Shown: in pieces, positions 26,446-35,221 of the stretch | Position numbering within the stretch: the first letter of the stretch is position 1 | Layout: the number at the start of each line of letters is the position of its first letter | Assembly (NCBI RefSeq): GCF_001894985.1 | Contig: NZ_BCXG01000001.1 | Span: 62,001 to 126,000 of the forward strand | Length of the DNA stretch: 64,000 bases | Direction of reading: 5' to 3' | Source: Rhodococcus tukisamuensis NBRC 100609 | GTDB lineage: Bacteria; Actinomycetota; Actinomycetes; Mycobacteriales; Mycobacteriaceae | Program-made: the position numbers and the translations under genes | Notes under the pieces: model-generated | Told to the model about the DNA's origin: nothing | Database searches by the model: none | What the model saw: only the letters and a program-made list of their open reading frames with translations

Positions 26446-27486
26446 ATGCTTACTGCTTCCGCCTACGCGGCGACCTCGGCCGATGCGCCGCTCGAGAAGA
26501 CCGCCGCGGAGCGTCGTGACCTCGGCCCGCTCGACGTGCTCATCGAGATCAAGTACGCCGGCATCTGCCACTCCGACATCCATACCGCGCGCAATGAGTG
26601 GGGCGGCACGCACTATCCCGTCGTGCCGGGGCATGAGATCGCCGGGATCGTGGCGGCCGTCGGAGACGAGGTGACCAGGCACGACGTCGGTGACCGCGTC
26701 GGGGTGGGTTGTTTTGTGGACTCCTGCGGCACCTGCGAGGCGTGTGTCTCGGGCGACGAGCAGTACTGCGTCTCGCGGGTGGTCCAGACCTACAACTCCC
26801 GGACCCCGGACGGCGAGTACACGATGGGCGGCTACTCCTCCCACATCGTCGTCACCGAGTCTTTCGTGCTGTCCGTGCCGGACAGCCTGGCCCTCGACGT
26901 CGCGGCGCCGCTGTTGTGCGCGGGAATCACGCTCTACTCGCCGCTGCGCCACTGGGGCGCCGGTCCCGGCAAACGTGTCGCGATCATCGGGATGGGCGGA
27001 CTGGGGCACGTCGGGGTCAAGATCGCACACGCGCTCGGCGCCGAGGTGACGGTGCTCAGTCAGACGCTGAGCAAGCAGGACGACGGGCTGAGGTTCGGGG
27101 CCAGTCACTACTACGCGACGAGCGACCCGGCGACGTTCAAGGAGCTCCGCTCGCGGTTCGACCTGATCCTCAACACCGTGTCGGTGAACCTCGACATGGA
27201 CGCCTACATGTCACTGCTCGCAGTCAACGGTGCACTCGTCGAGCTCGGGTTGCCGGAGAAGCCGATCGAGGTGCGCGGATTCTCGCTGGCGGCCAACCGG
27301 CGCAGCCTGGCCGGGTCGATGGTCGGTGGGATCGCGCAGACCCAGGAGATGCTGGACTTCTGTGCCGCCCACGGGATCGGTGCGGAGATCGAGGTGATCG
27401 CCGCGGACCAGATCAACGAGGCCTTCGACCGGGTGGTGCGCAGCGACGTGCGCTACCGCTTCGTGATCGACACCGCGACGCTCTAG
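26446..27486 (+). CDS. Zinc-dependent NAD(P) alcohol dehydrogenase (cinnamyl-alcohol dehydrogenase family)
   Basis: A 346-residue medium-chain dehydrogenase. The catalytic zinc ligands are in AGICHSDIH and GHEIAG; the structural zinc site is [15 protein letters not shown]; the cofactor motif is [13 protein letters not shown]. The [28 protein letters not shown] loop (here [21 protein letters not shown]) is typical of the CAD/YahK/AdhC group that reduces aldehydes with NADPH. Start at ATG 26446; upstream in-frame codons lie in the AT-rich promoter. A single gene followed 83 bp later by the DJ-1-like gene. Substrate unknown. Confidence 0.88.
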   Translation: MLTASAYAATSADAPLEKTAAERRDLGPLDVLIEIKYAGICHSDIHTARNEWGGTHYPVVPGHEIAGIVAAVGDEVTRHDVGDRVGVGCFVDSCGTCEACVSGDEQYCVSRVVQTYNSRTPDGEYTMGGYSSHIVVTESFVLSVPDSLALDVAAPLLCAGITLYSPLRHWGAGPGKRVAIIGMGGLGHVGVKIAHALGAEVTVLSQTLSKQDDGLRFGASHYYATSDPATFKELRSRFDLILNTVSVNLDMDAYMSLLAVNGALVELGLPEKPIEVRGFSLAANRRSLAGSMVGGIAQTQEMLDFCAAHGIGAEIEVIAADQINEAFDRVVRSDVRYRFVIDTATL

Positions 27487-27569
27487 GCCCCCGGACTCCG
27501 GGCTGCTGCCCCTGGTCGCGGGTGCGTCGGTCGGGCCATACTGGGTCAGGCGTTGCGAAGGAGTCGGGG

Positions 27570-28133
27570 ATGACCAGGCAACTCGAAGGCCGCCGCGTGG
27601 CGGTACTGGCCGTGGACGGTGTGGAGCAGGACGAACTCGAGGAGCCGCGCCGCGCGGTGGAGTACGCGGGCGGGACCACCGAACTGCTCTCCGTCGGGCC
27701 GGGTGACATCCAGGCGTATCGCGCGGACGTGATCACCGCGGACCGGTTCCCGGTGGACGCGCTGGTCTCGCGGTCGAGTGTCGACGACTACGACGGGCTG
27801 ATCCTGCCCGGCGGAATGCTGAACGCCGACAGGCTTCGGCTCGACGAGCATGCGATGGCGTTCGTCCGGCATTTCATGCGCGTCGGCAAGGCGGTTGCCG
27901 CGATCGGTCACGCCCCGTGGCTGCTGATCCAGGCGGGTGCGGTCGAGGGGCGCACCCTCACCGGTTCGCCGAGTCTGCGGGTGGACGTCGTCAACGCCGG
28001 CGGCCACTACGTCGACGAGGCGGTGGTGGTGGACCGGAGCCTGGTGACCAGCCGCGGCACCGCGGACCTGCATCACTTCTGTGCCGCCACGGTCGGCAAG
28101 CTGACCCAGCATCCCCAGCCTGCCGGCGCCTGA
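27570..28133 (+). CDS. DJ-1/PfpI family protein without the nucleophilic cysteine
   Basis: A 187-residue protein of the DJ-1/PfpI fold: VAVLAVDGVEQDELEEPRRAVEYAGGTTELLS, YDGLILPGGMLNAD and VAAIGHAPWLLIQAG. In family members the nucleophile elbow reads A-I-C-H-G-P-W; here it is AIGHAPW with Gly 113 in place of Cys. The early Glu (in DGVEQDE) that normally lowers the Cys pKa is still present. Loss of the Cys should remove the protease, glyoxalase or deglycase-type chemistry claimed for this family. The C-terminus (QHPQPAGA) runs into the 26-bp repeat. Confidence 0.8.
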   Translation: MTRQLEGRRVAVLAVDGVEQDELEEPRRAVEYAGGTTELLSVGPGDIQAYRADVITADRFPVDALVSRSSVDDYDGLILPGGMLNADRLRLDEHAMAFVRHFMRVGKAVAAIGHAPWLLIQAGAVEGRTLTGSPSLRVDVVNAGGHYVDEAVVVDRSLVTSRGTADLHHFCAATVGKLTQHPQPAGA

Positions 28134-28204
28134 GGCAACCCCAGCCTGCCGGCGCGTGAGGCAACCCCAGCCTGCCGGCGCCTGAGGCAACCCCAGCCTG
28201 CCGG
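28113..28204. repeat. Four tandem copies of a 26-bp repeat across a stop codon
   Basis: The unit begins CCAGCCTGCCGGCGCC and starts at 28115, 28141, 28167 and 28193 (the last copy cut short). Copies 1 and 3 are identical; copy 2 has one change. The first copy encodes the last residues and stop of the DJ-1-like protein; the others are intergenic. Direct abutting units without spacers exclude a CRISPR array. Confidence 0.95.
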
Positions 28205-28281
28205 GGCTCGAGCCCTGTCGAATCGTGGGAGCCGGGCGTACCGTCGAGTTGACCACAGGTCCGTCAGGTGAGGGGTCAACG

Positions 28282-28503
28282 ATGAAACTGAACTTGTTCG
28301 CATCCTGGATGGGCTTCACGCTCACCCTGATCGCAGTGGCGGCCGCCGGGTCGTTCATCGTTGCGGCCGGGTCCGGGTACGGCGGTTGGGCGATCATGGC
28401 GGGGGTGGTCTGCCTGGTCGCGATCGGCACCGCCATCGGTGTGGTCGGCGGCACCATCCATCACGACCACAGACTGCACCTGGAGACGCCGCACTTCCCC
28501 TGA
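28282..28503 (+). CDS. Small two-helix membrane protein
   Basis: A 73-residue protein not recognised from any family. Two hydrophobic segments at about residues 12-35 and 40-62 (WMGFTLTLIAVAAAGSFIVAA and WAIMAGVVCLVAIGTAIGVVG, each in part) are likely membrane helices, followed by a His-rich tail (IHHDHRLHLETPHF). GTGAGGGG precedes ATG 28282. It is a single gene between the repeat array and the convergent ppk2. The His-rich tail could bind metal, but that is speculation. Confidence 0.65.
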   Translation: MKLNLFASWMGFTLTLIAVAAAGSFIVAAGSGYGGWAIMAGVVCLVAIGTAIGVVGGTIHHDHRLHLETPHFP

Positions 28504-28534
28504 CCGTGCACGCCCACGGATCCGGGGCGGTGGC

Positions 28535-29398
28535 TCAGGACTGCGCCAGTCGCGCCTTCTCCACCTCGATGTCGAAGTTGGCGGGCGGCCAGTCCAGGTC
28601 GAGCCGCTCGAGTGCGTCGATGAGCAGTTCGGTGACCGCGAGCCGGCTGTACCACTTGCGGTCGCACGGCACCACGTGCCACGGCGCGTAGTCGGTCGAG
28701 GTGCGGTCCAGCATGGCCTGGTAGGCCTCCTGGTACTTCGGCCAGTACCCGCGTTCGGTGACGTCGCCGGGGTTGTACTTCCAGTGCTTGTCGGGGCGGT
28801 CCAGCCGTTCGGCGAGGCGCTCCTTCTGCTCGTCGAGCGAGACGAACATCGCCACCTTCACCAGCGTGGTGCCGGCGTCGACGAGTTCGCGTTCGAAGTG
28901 GTTGATCTCGTCGTAGCGGGGTTCCCACTCCGCCGGCGGCACCAGGTTGTGCACCCGCACCACCAGGACGTCCTCGTAGTGGGACCGGTCGAAGACTCCG
29001 ATCTGGCCGTTCCGGGGGAGTGCCTTGCGGATTCGCCACAGGTAGTGGTGCCGCTTCTCCTCCGCCGTCGGCACCCCGAACGAGGCGTGGTCGACGCCCT
29101 GCGGGTCGACGTGGCCGATCACGTGCCGGACCATTCCGCCCTTGCCCGCGGTGTCCATGCCCTGCAGCACCAGGAGTACTGACCGGTGCTCGTGCTCGGA
29201 CCGGCCGTTGGCGTACAACTTCTCCTGCAGCGACGACAGGTAGGCGCCGCGTTCCTCGAGGAGCTTCTCGCCCAGTTCCTTGTCGCCGACGAACCCCGGC
29301 GTGCCCCTGGTGTCGACCCCGGACACCCGGGTGTCCGGGGTGACTCGGACCGCCTCGACGGCGGGGACGTCCCAGCCCTGACTGGAGTTCTTGGCCAT
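28535..29398 (-). CDS. ppk2: Polyphosphate kinase 2 family protein
   Basis: A 287-residue PPK2-class enzyme that moves phosphate between polyphosphate and nucleotides in the cytoplasm. Walker A is LQGMDTAGKGGMVRH, Walker B is VFDRSHYEDVLVVRVH and the lid region reads HWKYNPGDVTERGYWPKY. This set fits the PPK2 class I/III enzymes, which phosphorylate nucleoside mono- or diphosphates; class cannot be fixed by eye. It is a single gene that converges with the small membrane protein and diverges from the monooxygenase. Confidence 0.88.
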   Translation of the reverse strand: MAKNSSQGWDVPAVEAVRVTPDTRVSGVDTRGTPGFVGDKELGEKLLEERGAYLSSLQEKLYANGRSEHEHRSVLLVLQGMDTAGKGGMVRHVIGHVDPQGVDHASFGVPTAEEKRHHYLWRIRKALPRNGQIGVFDRSHYEDVLVVRVHNLVPPAEWEPRYDEINHFERELVDAGTTLVKVAMFVSLDEQKERLAERLDRPDKHWKYNPGDVTERGYWPKYQEAYQAMLDRTSTDYAPWHVVPCDRKWYSRLAVTELLIDALERLDLDWPPANFDIEVEKARLAQS

Positions 29399-29599
29399 GG
29401 GTTCAGGGTGTCATGTCCGCCGGGATTCGCATCGAAACCAGGCCGGGCGAGTCCGGCTAGTGTTGACAGTGCAGGTGGGCTGCCCCGCACACGATGCCTG
29501 TTCCGTCACGTTTCGGACGCCGGGGTGGTCGGCCCGTGGCGGTTGCGTGGGAGCGGGCATGCGAGTGGAGAATGACGACGACGTGGTCGGGGGTGCCCG

Positions 29600-31147
29600 G
29601 TGAGTGCGTCGGCCCAGTCCGCCGAGGTCGGCAACGGTCGGCGGGTGCATCGGACCCGGGTGCTGATCATCGGGACCGGGTTCTCCGGGCTCGGCATGGC
29701 CATCCAGCTGGTCAAATCGGGCCGACGCGACTTCGTGGTGCTGGAGAAGGCCGACGAGGTCGGCGGCACCTGGCGCGAGAACACCTACCCGGGCTGCGCC
29801 TGCGACGTGCCCTCGCACATGTACTCGTTCTCGTTCGAGCCGAATCCGGACTGGTCGCAGATGTGGTCCGGACAGCCGGAGATCCTCCGGTACCTGCGGG
29901 CGCTGGCCGACAAGTACGACCTGTACCGCAACATCCACTTCGGCCGTACGAGCACCGGCGGGCGGTGGGACGAGGCGGAGACCCGTTGGCATGTCCGCAC
30001 CACCGACGGCACCGAGTACATCGCGCAGTTCCTGGTGTCCGGGATCGGTGCGTTGCACATCCCGAGCCTCCCGGCGCTGCCCGGTGCGGAGACCTTTCGT
30101 GGGACCGCCTTCCACTCGGCGCGGTGGAATCACGACTACGACCTGACCGGCAGGCGGGTCGCCGTGATCGGCACCGGCGCCAGCGCCGTGCAGATCGTGC
30201 CGGAGATTGTCGGCAAGGTCGAACAGCTGCAGCTCTACCAGCGCACGCCGGCCTGGGTGGTGCCCCGTAAGAACTTCGACGTGGATCCGCGGCTGCGCCG
30301 GGCCTTTCGTCGGATCCCCCTGCTGCGCAGGATCTTCCGCCTGGGTATCTACTGGACGTCCGAGGCGTTGGCGCTCGGGCTCAACGGGCACTCGAATCTG
30401 CTGGCGCCGCTCGAGCGGGTCGCCAAGCGCAACATCGCCAGGTCGATCGACGACCCCGGCCTGCGACGTCGGCTGACGCCCGACTACCGGATCGGCTGCA
30501 AGCGAATTGTCGGGTCCGACGACTACTACCCGGCACTGGCCCGGCCGAATGCCGAAGTCGTGACCGACCGGATCGAGCGGGTCACCGCGACCGGCATCGT
30601 CACGGCGGACGGCACCGAGCGTGAGGTGGACGCGATCATCTATGCCACCGGGTTTCACGTGACGGATGGATTCGGCAGTGTCAACCTGGTGGGCGTCGGC
30701 GGCCGCGAACTTCTCGCGCGGTGGAACGAGGACGGCATCGCGACGCACCTGGGCATCACCGCGGCGGGCTATCCCAACGCCTTCTTCCTGCTGGGGCCGA
30801 ACACCGGGCTCGGCCACAACTCCGTGGTGTTCATGATCGAGCAACAGATCCGCTACGCGCTGGACGCGATGCGCCTGGTCAATGACAGTGGGGCAGAGGG
30901 GATCTCGGTGCGCCCTGGGGTGCAGGATCGGTTCAATGTCGACATCCAGCGCAAACTGTCGAAGGGGGTGTGGACGAACGGCGGTTGTGTCAGTTGGTAT
31001 CTGGACGTGAAGGGTGTCAACCGGACCATCTGGCCGGGGTTCACGTGGCAGTACTGGCTACGCACCCGCACGGTCGACCCGGCGGATTTCGACCTGATCG
31101 GTGGCCGCGCAGCCTCCCCGGTCGACGCTGTCGGCGCGAGGTCGTGA
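29600..31147 (+). CDS. Flavin-containing monooxygenase, Baeyer-Villiger type
   Basis: A 515-residue FAD/NADPH enzyme. The FAD motif is IIGTGFSGLGMAIQL, the NADPH motif VIGTGASAVQIVPEI, and the Baeyer-Villiger fingerprint FxGxxxHxxxW is FRGTAFHSARW. EVGGTWRENTYPGCACDVPSHMYSFSF is likewise typical of actinobacterial BVMOs (seen in two parts). It should insert oxygen into ketones; EthA-like and other paralogues are common in mycolata. Start GTG 29600. Two TetR genes follow in the same direction, and a DUF4873 gene (a domain often fused to such monooxygenases) lies 1.4 kb on, so these may act together. Confidence 0.88.
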   Translation: MSASAQSAEVGNGRRVHRTRVLIIGTGFSGLGMAIQLVKSGRRDFVVLEKADEVGGTWRENTYPGCACDVPSHMYSFSFEPNPDWSQMWSGQPEILRYLRALADKYDLYRNIHFGRTSTGGRWDEAETRWHVRTTDGTEYIAQFLVSGIGALHIPSLPALPGAETFRGTAFHSARWNHDYDLTGRRVAVIGTGASAVQIVPEIVGKVEQLQLYQRTPAWVVPRKNFDVDPRLRRAFRRIPLLRRIFRLGIYWTSEALALGLNGHSNLLAPLERVAKRNIARSIDDPGLRRRLTPDYRIGCKRIVGSDDYYPALARPNAEVVTDRIERVTATGIVTADGTEREVDAIIYATGFHVTDGFGSVNLVGVGGRELLARWNEDGIATHLGITAAGYPNAFFLLGPNTGLGHNSVVFMIEQQIRYALDAMRLVNDSGAEGISVRPGVQDRFNVDIQRKLSKGVWTNGGCVSWYLDVKGVNRTIWPGFTWQYWLRTRTVDPADFDLIGGRAASPVDAVGARS

Positions 31148-31247
31148 AGTGTCGAAGCCGATGCCTCTTGTTAAAGTCCTTTTGCCACATACTTACTCGA
31201 CCGTGGCATGGAATGGGAGTTGAGTTGCCGCGACGCCGACCGGGCTG

Positions 31248-31949
31248 GTGCAGGTGACCGCGCTCGAGGAGCGCGCGCCGGGGCGGCGCGGCCGTCCGCC
31301 GCAGGCGGGCCTGGCCGCGGCCCGTCGCGAGCAGATCCTCTCGTCGGCCGCGCAGTCGTTCGCCGAACGCGGTTACGAGGCCACCACCGCGGCCCACCTG
31401 GCGGCGCGGGCCGGGGTCGGCCTGGGCACCGTGTACCGCTACTTCGACAGCAAGCGGGAGATTCTCGACCACGTGATGGACCGGTGCCTCCGTGAACTGG
31501 TGGACATGGTCGACGGACAGGCGCTGCTGTTGCCCGTCGACTCGGTCGACTGCCTGGTCGAGCGGATCTGCGGGTTCTGCAACCGACTCTTCGGGGTGCT
31601 CGAGGACTCGCCGCACCTGCTCCGGTTGGTCCTGGTCGAGGCCAATGCGGTCAAGGGCCACGGGAGTCGACGGTGGGTGCGCGGTGAGCAGGAGTTGGCC
31701 CGACTGGTGGCCGTTGCGCTCGACGACGGTGTGGCCCGCGGCTGGCTGCGGTCGGACCTCGACGCCGACGCGGTGTCGCGGGCGATCCTAGGCCTGCTCT
31801 GGCCCGCGCTGTTGCGGGGCCTGCGGTGCGGCCCCCGCGGCGCGGATCGGACGCGTCAGAACGAGGCGATCGTCGCGATGGTCTCGTTCGGGCTTCGCGG
31901 CCAGGGCGCCGTTCCGGGGTCGGTGCACGCCGCGGGGTCCGCGCGGTGA
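31248..31949 (+). CDS. TetR family regulator (first of a coupled pair)
   Basis: A 233-residue regulator. The HTH (REQILSSAAQSFAERGYEATT, then AARAGVGLGTVYRYFDSKREIL) is at residues 25-75 after an Arg/Gly-rich tail; the C-terminal domain is helical. It starts at GTG 31248 or possibly GTG 31254. It follows the monooxygenase by 100 bp and overlaps the next TetR gene as GTGA, so the two are translated together. Likely targets are the monooxygenase or its own pair, an inference from position. Confidence 0.82.
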   Translation: MQVTALEERAPGRRGRPPQAGLAAARREQILSSAAQSFAERGYEATTAAHLAARAGVGLGTVYRYFDSKREILDHVMDRCLRELVDMVDGQALLLPVDSVDCLVERICGFCNRLFGVLEDSPHLLRLVLVEANAVKGHGSRRWVRGEQELARLVAVALDDGVARGWLRSDLDADAVSRAILGLLWPALLRGLRCGPRGADRTRQNEAIVAMVSFGLRGQGAVPGSVHAAGSAR

Positions 31950-32551
31950 CCGGCCCGGTGCGCCGCGACCAACTGGTGCGCACGGCGTCCGACCTGTTTG
32001 TCTCGTGCGGCTACGCGAACTGCTCGGTGGCCGACATCGTCGAGGTCGTGGGGCTGGCGCACGGCACCTTCTACAACTACTTCGACGGCAAACGTGAGGT
32101 CTTCGACGCCGTGATCGACCGTGGACTCGAGCTGATCCGGGAGCGGATCGTCGAGGACCGACTGCGCGAGGCCCGCACATTGGACGAGTTCTTCGACGTG
32201 TTCCGGGCGGTGGCGGACCGCCTGCACGCGCTGGTCGAGCACGAGTCGGCGCTGGTGCGTTTCGTGGTGTTCGAGGCACCCGCCGTGGCCCCGGCGGTGA
32301 TGGATCGACTGCTCGCGCTGCTGGCACAGTTCGGTGAACTCGCCGCGGACGCATTCGCCGAGGTGGTGCGCAGCGGAGACCTGCGGGCCGGCCTGGACTA
32401 CGCGGTGGCCGGCGAGGCGATGGCGGCCACGTTGCTGCTCGCGGCGACCGGGTCGCTCGACGAGGACGGCCGCTCGGGCCACGACCTCACCCAGCCGCTG
32501 GTCGACTTCTTGCGGTCCGGGATCGCGGCGGTGCCGGTCGGACACATCTAG
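31946..32551 (+). CDS. TetR family regulator (second of a coupled pair)
   Basis: A 201-residue regulator with an HTH at residues 8-55 (LVRTASDLFVSCGYANCSVADIVEV, here in part, then GLAHGTFYNYFDGKREVF). Start GTG 31946 overlaps the stop of the preceding TetR (GTGA). It is not a close copy of the first one: the ligand domain differs. Its stop shares CTAG with the stop of the convergent DUF4873 gene. Two coupled TetR proteins could form a heterodimer or separate sensors. Confidence 0.82.
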   Translation: MTGPVRRDQLVRTASDLFVSCGYANCSVADIVEVVGLAHGTFYNYFDGKREVFDAVIDRGLELIRERIVEDRLREARTLDEFFDVFRAVADRLHALVEHESALVRFVVFEAPAVAPAVMDRLLALLAQFGELAADAFAEVVRSGDLRAGLDYAVAGEAMAATLLLAATGSLDEDGRSGHDLTQPLVDFLRSGIAAVPVGHI

Positions 32552-32913
32552 TCGCCGGGTTCGCCCAGCCGGTCCTCGGACAGCGCAGTGAAGGGGCGTC
32601 CGGAGACCGCCTCGACCAGGTGGCTGCCCCACAGGTCGACGGCCGTGACTCGCGCGACGCCGACGCCCTGGGGTGTCTCGATCTCCAGTTCGGCGCCGGG
32701 GCACGGCGAGTCGGCAGGGCCGAGTGCGTCGGTCAGCCCACGGACCCGACCCTGCCAGAGGTAACGGCCGCTGATCGGCTCGAAGTGCCCGGACAGCTGG
32801 ACGTCCAGTGTGAGGGCGGGGCGATGGCCGACTGTGACCAGCGCCCGTCCGGAGTAGCCGTCGGGCCGGTTGTGTTCCGCGCCGGTGCCGGCGTCCGCCT
32901 CGCTCACCCCCAC
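32548..32913 (-). CDS. DUF4873 domain protein
   Basis: A 121-residue protein with the DUF4873 pattern: DGYSGRALVTVGHRP, then VQLSGHFEPISGRYLWQGRV and VARVTAVDLWGSHLVEA. It is a small beta-rich domain, often found fused to or beside flavin monooxygenases and steroid or lipid enzymes in mycobacteria and rhodococci; biochemical function is unknown. Its stop overlaps the TetR stop within CTAG. The nearby Baeyer-Villiger enzyme is a possible partner. Confidence 0.75.
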   Translation of the reverse strand: MGVSEADAGTGAEHNRPDGYSGRALVTVGHRPALTLDVQLSGHFEPISGRYLWQGRVRGLTDALGPADSPCPGAELEIETPQGVGVARVTAVDLWGSHLVEAVSGRPFTALSEDRLGEPGD

Positions 32914-32955
32914 AGGGTATCTGTTACAGCGAGTTACACGAGGGTGGAGGGGAGG

Positions 32956-33756
32956 TCAGCGGTCCTCGGCGGCGTCGGGCACCAGCGGGTGCGGGATGGT
33001 CTTGAACCGGGCCGGCGACCCGGCGACGGCGGCGATTCCAGTGACCCCGCCCCAGGTCATCATGGTCAGGTAGTCGATGAGGTCCTCGGCGGTCATCGAC
33101 TTGTTGGAGATCCACCAGTGGGTGGCCAACTGGACCGCCCCGACGATCCCGTAGGCCCACGGCACGGCGCCGCCCGAGTCCATCTCCATCAGCCGCAACC
33201 GCTCGCCCAGCACGGCGGAGAGCAGTTCGGCGATCATCCGTTCCGACTCGGCGACCACGTCGCGGTTGGGGCCGGCGCTGTTCGCCATCACGTAGAGGTA
33301 CACCTCGGGGTCCGAGGCCACCGTCTCCACGTAGGCGGTGATCGCCACGCGGGTCAGTTCGTACTCGTCCATGTCGCCGCCGATGGCCGCGTACATCCGG
33401 GGCGCCAGGATCGTCTCGACGTACCGCATCATGGTCGCGCTGGTCAGGTCGTTCTTGTCGTTGAAGTACCGGTACAGCACGGTCTTGGAGACGCCGATCT
33501 CCGAGGCGATGTCGTCCATGCCGATGTCCCGGCCACGGGCGCGGATCGCGGCGATGGTCCCGTCGACGAGTTCCTCGCGCCGCGCGATCTTGTGGTTGCG
33601 CCACCGGCGCTTGCGGCCGTCAGGCTTGTCTGTCGTGGCGTCCGTCGTCGTGGCATCCGTGGCCATCCCGTCGTCCCCGGGATCGGCCTGCGTGGCCTCG
33701 GCGTGGCCGGGGTCCTCTGTTGTCGGCGCTGTCTTCTTCGGCACTGGGTTTGCCAC
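32956..33756 (-). CDS. TetR family regulator (Rv0472c-like)
   Basis: A 266-residue regulator with a Thr/Asp/Pro-rich N-terminal tail of about 55 residues, then an HTH (ELVDGTIAAIRARGRDIGMDDIASEIGVSKTVLYRYFNDKNDLT, two segments). The ligand domain includes WWISNKSMTAEDLIDYLTMMTWGG. It corresponds by position (divergent from DUF445) and by sequence style to Rv0472c. Start is GTG 33756; ATG codons within the tail are alternatives. Divergent from the DUF445 gene across 116 bp. Confidence 0.82.
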   Translation of the reverse strand: MANPVPKKTAPTTEDPGHAEATQADPGDDGMATDATTTDATTDKPDGRKRRWRNHKIARREELVDGTIAAIRARGRDIGMDDIASEIGVSKTVLYRYFNDKNDLTSATMMRYVETILAPRMYAAIGGDMDEYELTRVAITAYVETVASDPEVYLYVMANSAGPNRDVVAESERMIAELLSAVLGERLRLMEMDSGGAVPWAYGIVGAVQLATHWWISNKSMTAEDLIDYLTMMTWGGVTGIAAVAGSPARFKTIPHPLVPDAAEDR

Positions 33757-33872
33757 ATCCGTTCAGATTCGATCTTCCGACCAGCTTAGAGGTGTGTTTT
33801 CCGTGTGGGCCTGCGTCCCCCGTGGTGTCGCGGAGAAATCCCGCCGGCGCCGGGATTCGGCACAATGGCGAC

Positions 33873-35138
33873 GTGACGCAAACGACGGTGACGGACGACC
33901 TCGCCAAACGACGCGACCTTCGCCGTATGAAGCTGCTCGCGACCTCGTTTCTGGTGTTCGCCAGTGTGGTCTACCTGTTCTGCCGCTGGCAGGAGACGCG
34001 TGGCGCCGGCGAGTGGGTCGGCTATGTGCGCGCGGCCTCGGAGGCGGGCATGGTCGGTGCGCTCGCCGACTGGTTCGCCGTGACCGCGCTCTTCCGGCAC
34101 CCGCTGGGCCTGCCGATCCCGCACACCGCGATCATCCGGAAGAAGAAGGACCAGCTCGGCACGAGCCTGAGCAGCTTCGTCGGGGAGAACTTCCTGGCCC
34201 CCGACGTGGTGTCGGAGAAGGTGCGGGCGGCGCAGATCCCCGTGCGCGTCGGGACCTGGATGGCAGAACCCGCGCACGCCGCCCGGGTCGCGGCCGAGAC
34301 GGCGACGATCCTGCGCGGCTTCGTCAGCGTCCTCCGCGACGAGGACGTCCAGCAGATCATCGACCACACCATCGTGCGGCGGCTCGCCGAGCCGGCGTGG
34401 GGGCCGCCGATCGGGAAGGTCCTCGCCGAGCTGATCCGGGAGAACCGGCAGCTGCCCCTGCTCGACCTGCTCGCCGAGCGGGCCCACCAGTGGGCGCTGG
34501 CAAGCCAGCCCACGATCGACCGGGTGATCGACCGGGACAGCCCGTCCTGGTCGCCGAAGTTCGTCGACGCCATGCTCGGCGAGAAGATCTACCGCGAACT
34601 CGTCGAGTTCACCTGGAAGGTCCGGTCCAACCCCGAGCACGAGGTCCGCCAGGCGGCAAACCGGTTCCTGGTCGACTTCGCGGATGACCTGCAGCACGAC
34701 CCCGCCACCATGGCGAAGGCGGAGAAGGTCAAGGCCGAGATCATGGGCCGGGAGGAGGTGACCAGTGCCGCGGAGGCGGCGTGGAAGGTCGCCAAGCGGA
34801 TGATCCTGGAGTCGGTGGACGACCCGGAGAGCGCGCTGCGCGCGAAGACCCGCGACACCGTGATGCGGCTGGGGGAGCGGCTGCGCGACGAGCCGGACCT
34901 CGCCGCCAAGGTGGAAGGCTGGCTGGACAGCGGGGCGCGTTACGTCAGCGCCAACTACACCGCCGAGATCACCGGCATCATCACCGACACGGTGGCCCGG
35001 TGGGATGCGGACGAGGCCAGTCGCAAGATCGAGCTGCAGGTGGGACGCGACCTGCAGTTCATCCGGATCAACGGCACCGTGGTCGGCGCCCTCGCCGGAC
35101 TGGGGATCTACGCGCTCTCGCAGCTGATGTTTGCCTGA
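33873..35138 (+). CDS. DUF445 family membrane protein
   Basis: A 421-residue DUF445 protein. It has an N-terminal membrane helix (LLATSFLVFASVVYLFC), the family motif EAGMVGALADWFAVTALFRHPLGLPIPHTAIIRKKKDQLG (seen across residues 45-85), a long amphipathic helical middle and a C-terminal membrane helix (NGTVVGALAGLGIYALSQLMF). Function is unknown; it is conserved in mycolata beside hbhA (Rv0473). Start is GTG 33873, six bases after a CACAAT box and without a ribosome site, so the mRNA may be leaderless. Confidence 0.85.
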   Translation: MTQTTVTDDLAKRRDLRRMKLLATSFLVFASVVYLFCRWQETRGAGEWVGYVRAASEAGMVGALADWFAVTALFRHPLGLPIPHTAIIRKKKDQLGTSLSSFVGENFLAPDVVSEKVRAAQIPVRVGTWMAEPAHAARVAAETATILRGFVSVLRDEDVQQIIDHTIVRRLAEPAWGPPIGKVLAELIRENRQLPLLDLLAERAHQWALASQPTIDRVIDRDSPSWSPKFVDAMLGEKIYRELVEFTWKVRSNPEHEVRQAANRFLVDFADDLQHDPATMAKAEKVKAEIMGREEVTSAAEAAWKVAKRMILESVDDPESALRAKTRDTVMRLGERLRDEPDLAAKVEGWLDSGARYVSANYTAEITGIITDTVARWDADEASRKIELQVGRDLQFIRINGTVVGALAGLGIYALSQLMFA

Positions 35139-35149
35139 TCGACACCGAC

Positions 35150-35193
35150 TGCTAACAAGAGTGCTTGCAATAGTTAGCACCCTCCCGTAGCGT
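35150..35193 (+). promoter_or_regulatory. XRE/hbhA operon promoter with embedded inverted repeat
   Basis: TGCTAAC (35150-35156) and GTTAGCA (35173-35179) form a perfect inverted repeat, with an inner CAAG/CTTG pair. The -35 TTGCAA (35165-35170) lies between the arms, and a -10 TAGCGT (35188-35193) follows at 17 bp. A protein on the repeat would block RNA polymerase; the downstream XRE protein is the obvious candidate. Confidence 0.6.
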
Positions 35194-35221
35194 GGATTCC
35201 ACCCACCAGTCAGGGAGTGCG

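Noticed and set aside
28113-28204. CRISPR array
   Set aside because: Units abut directly with no spacers and no cas gene is near.
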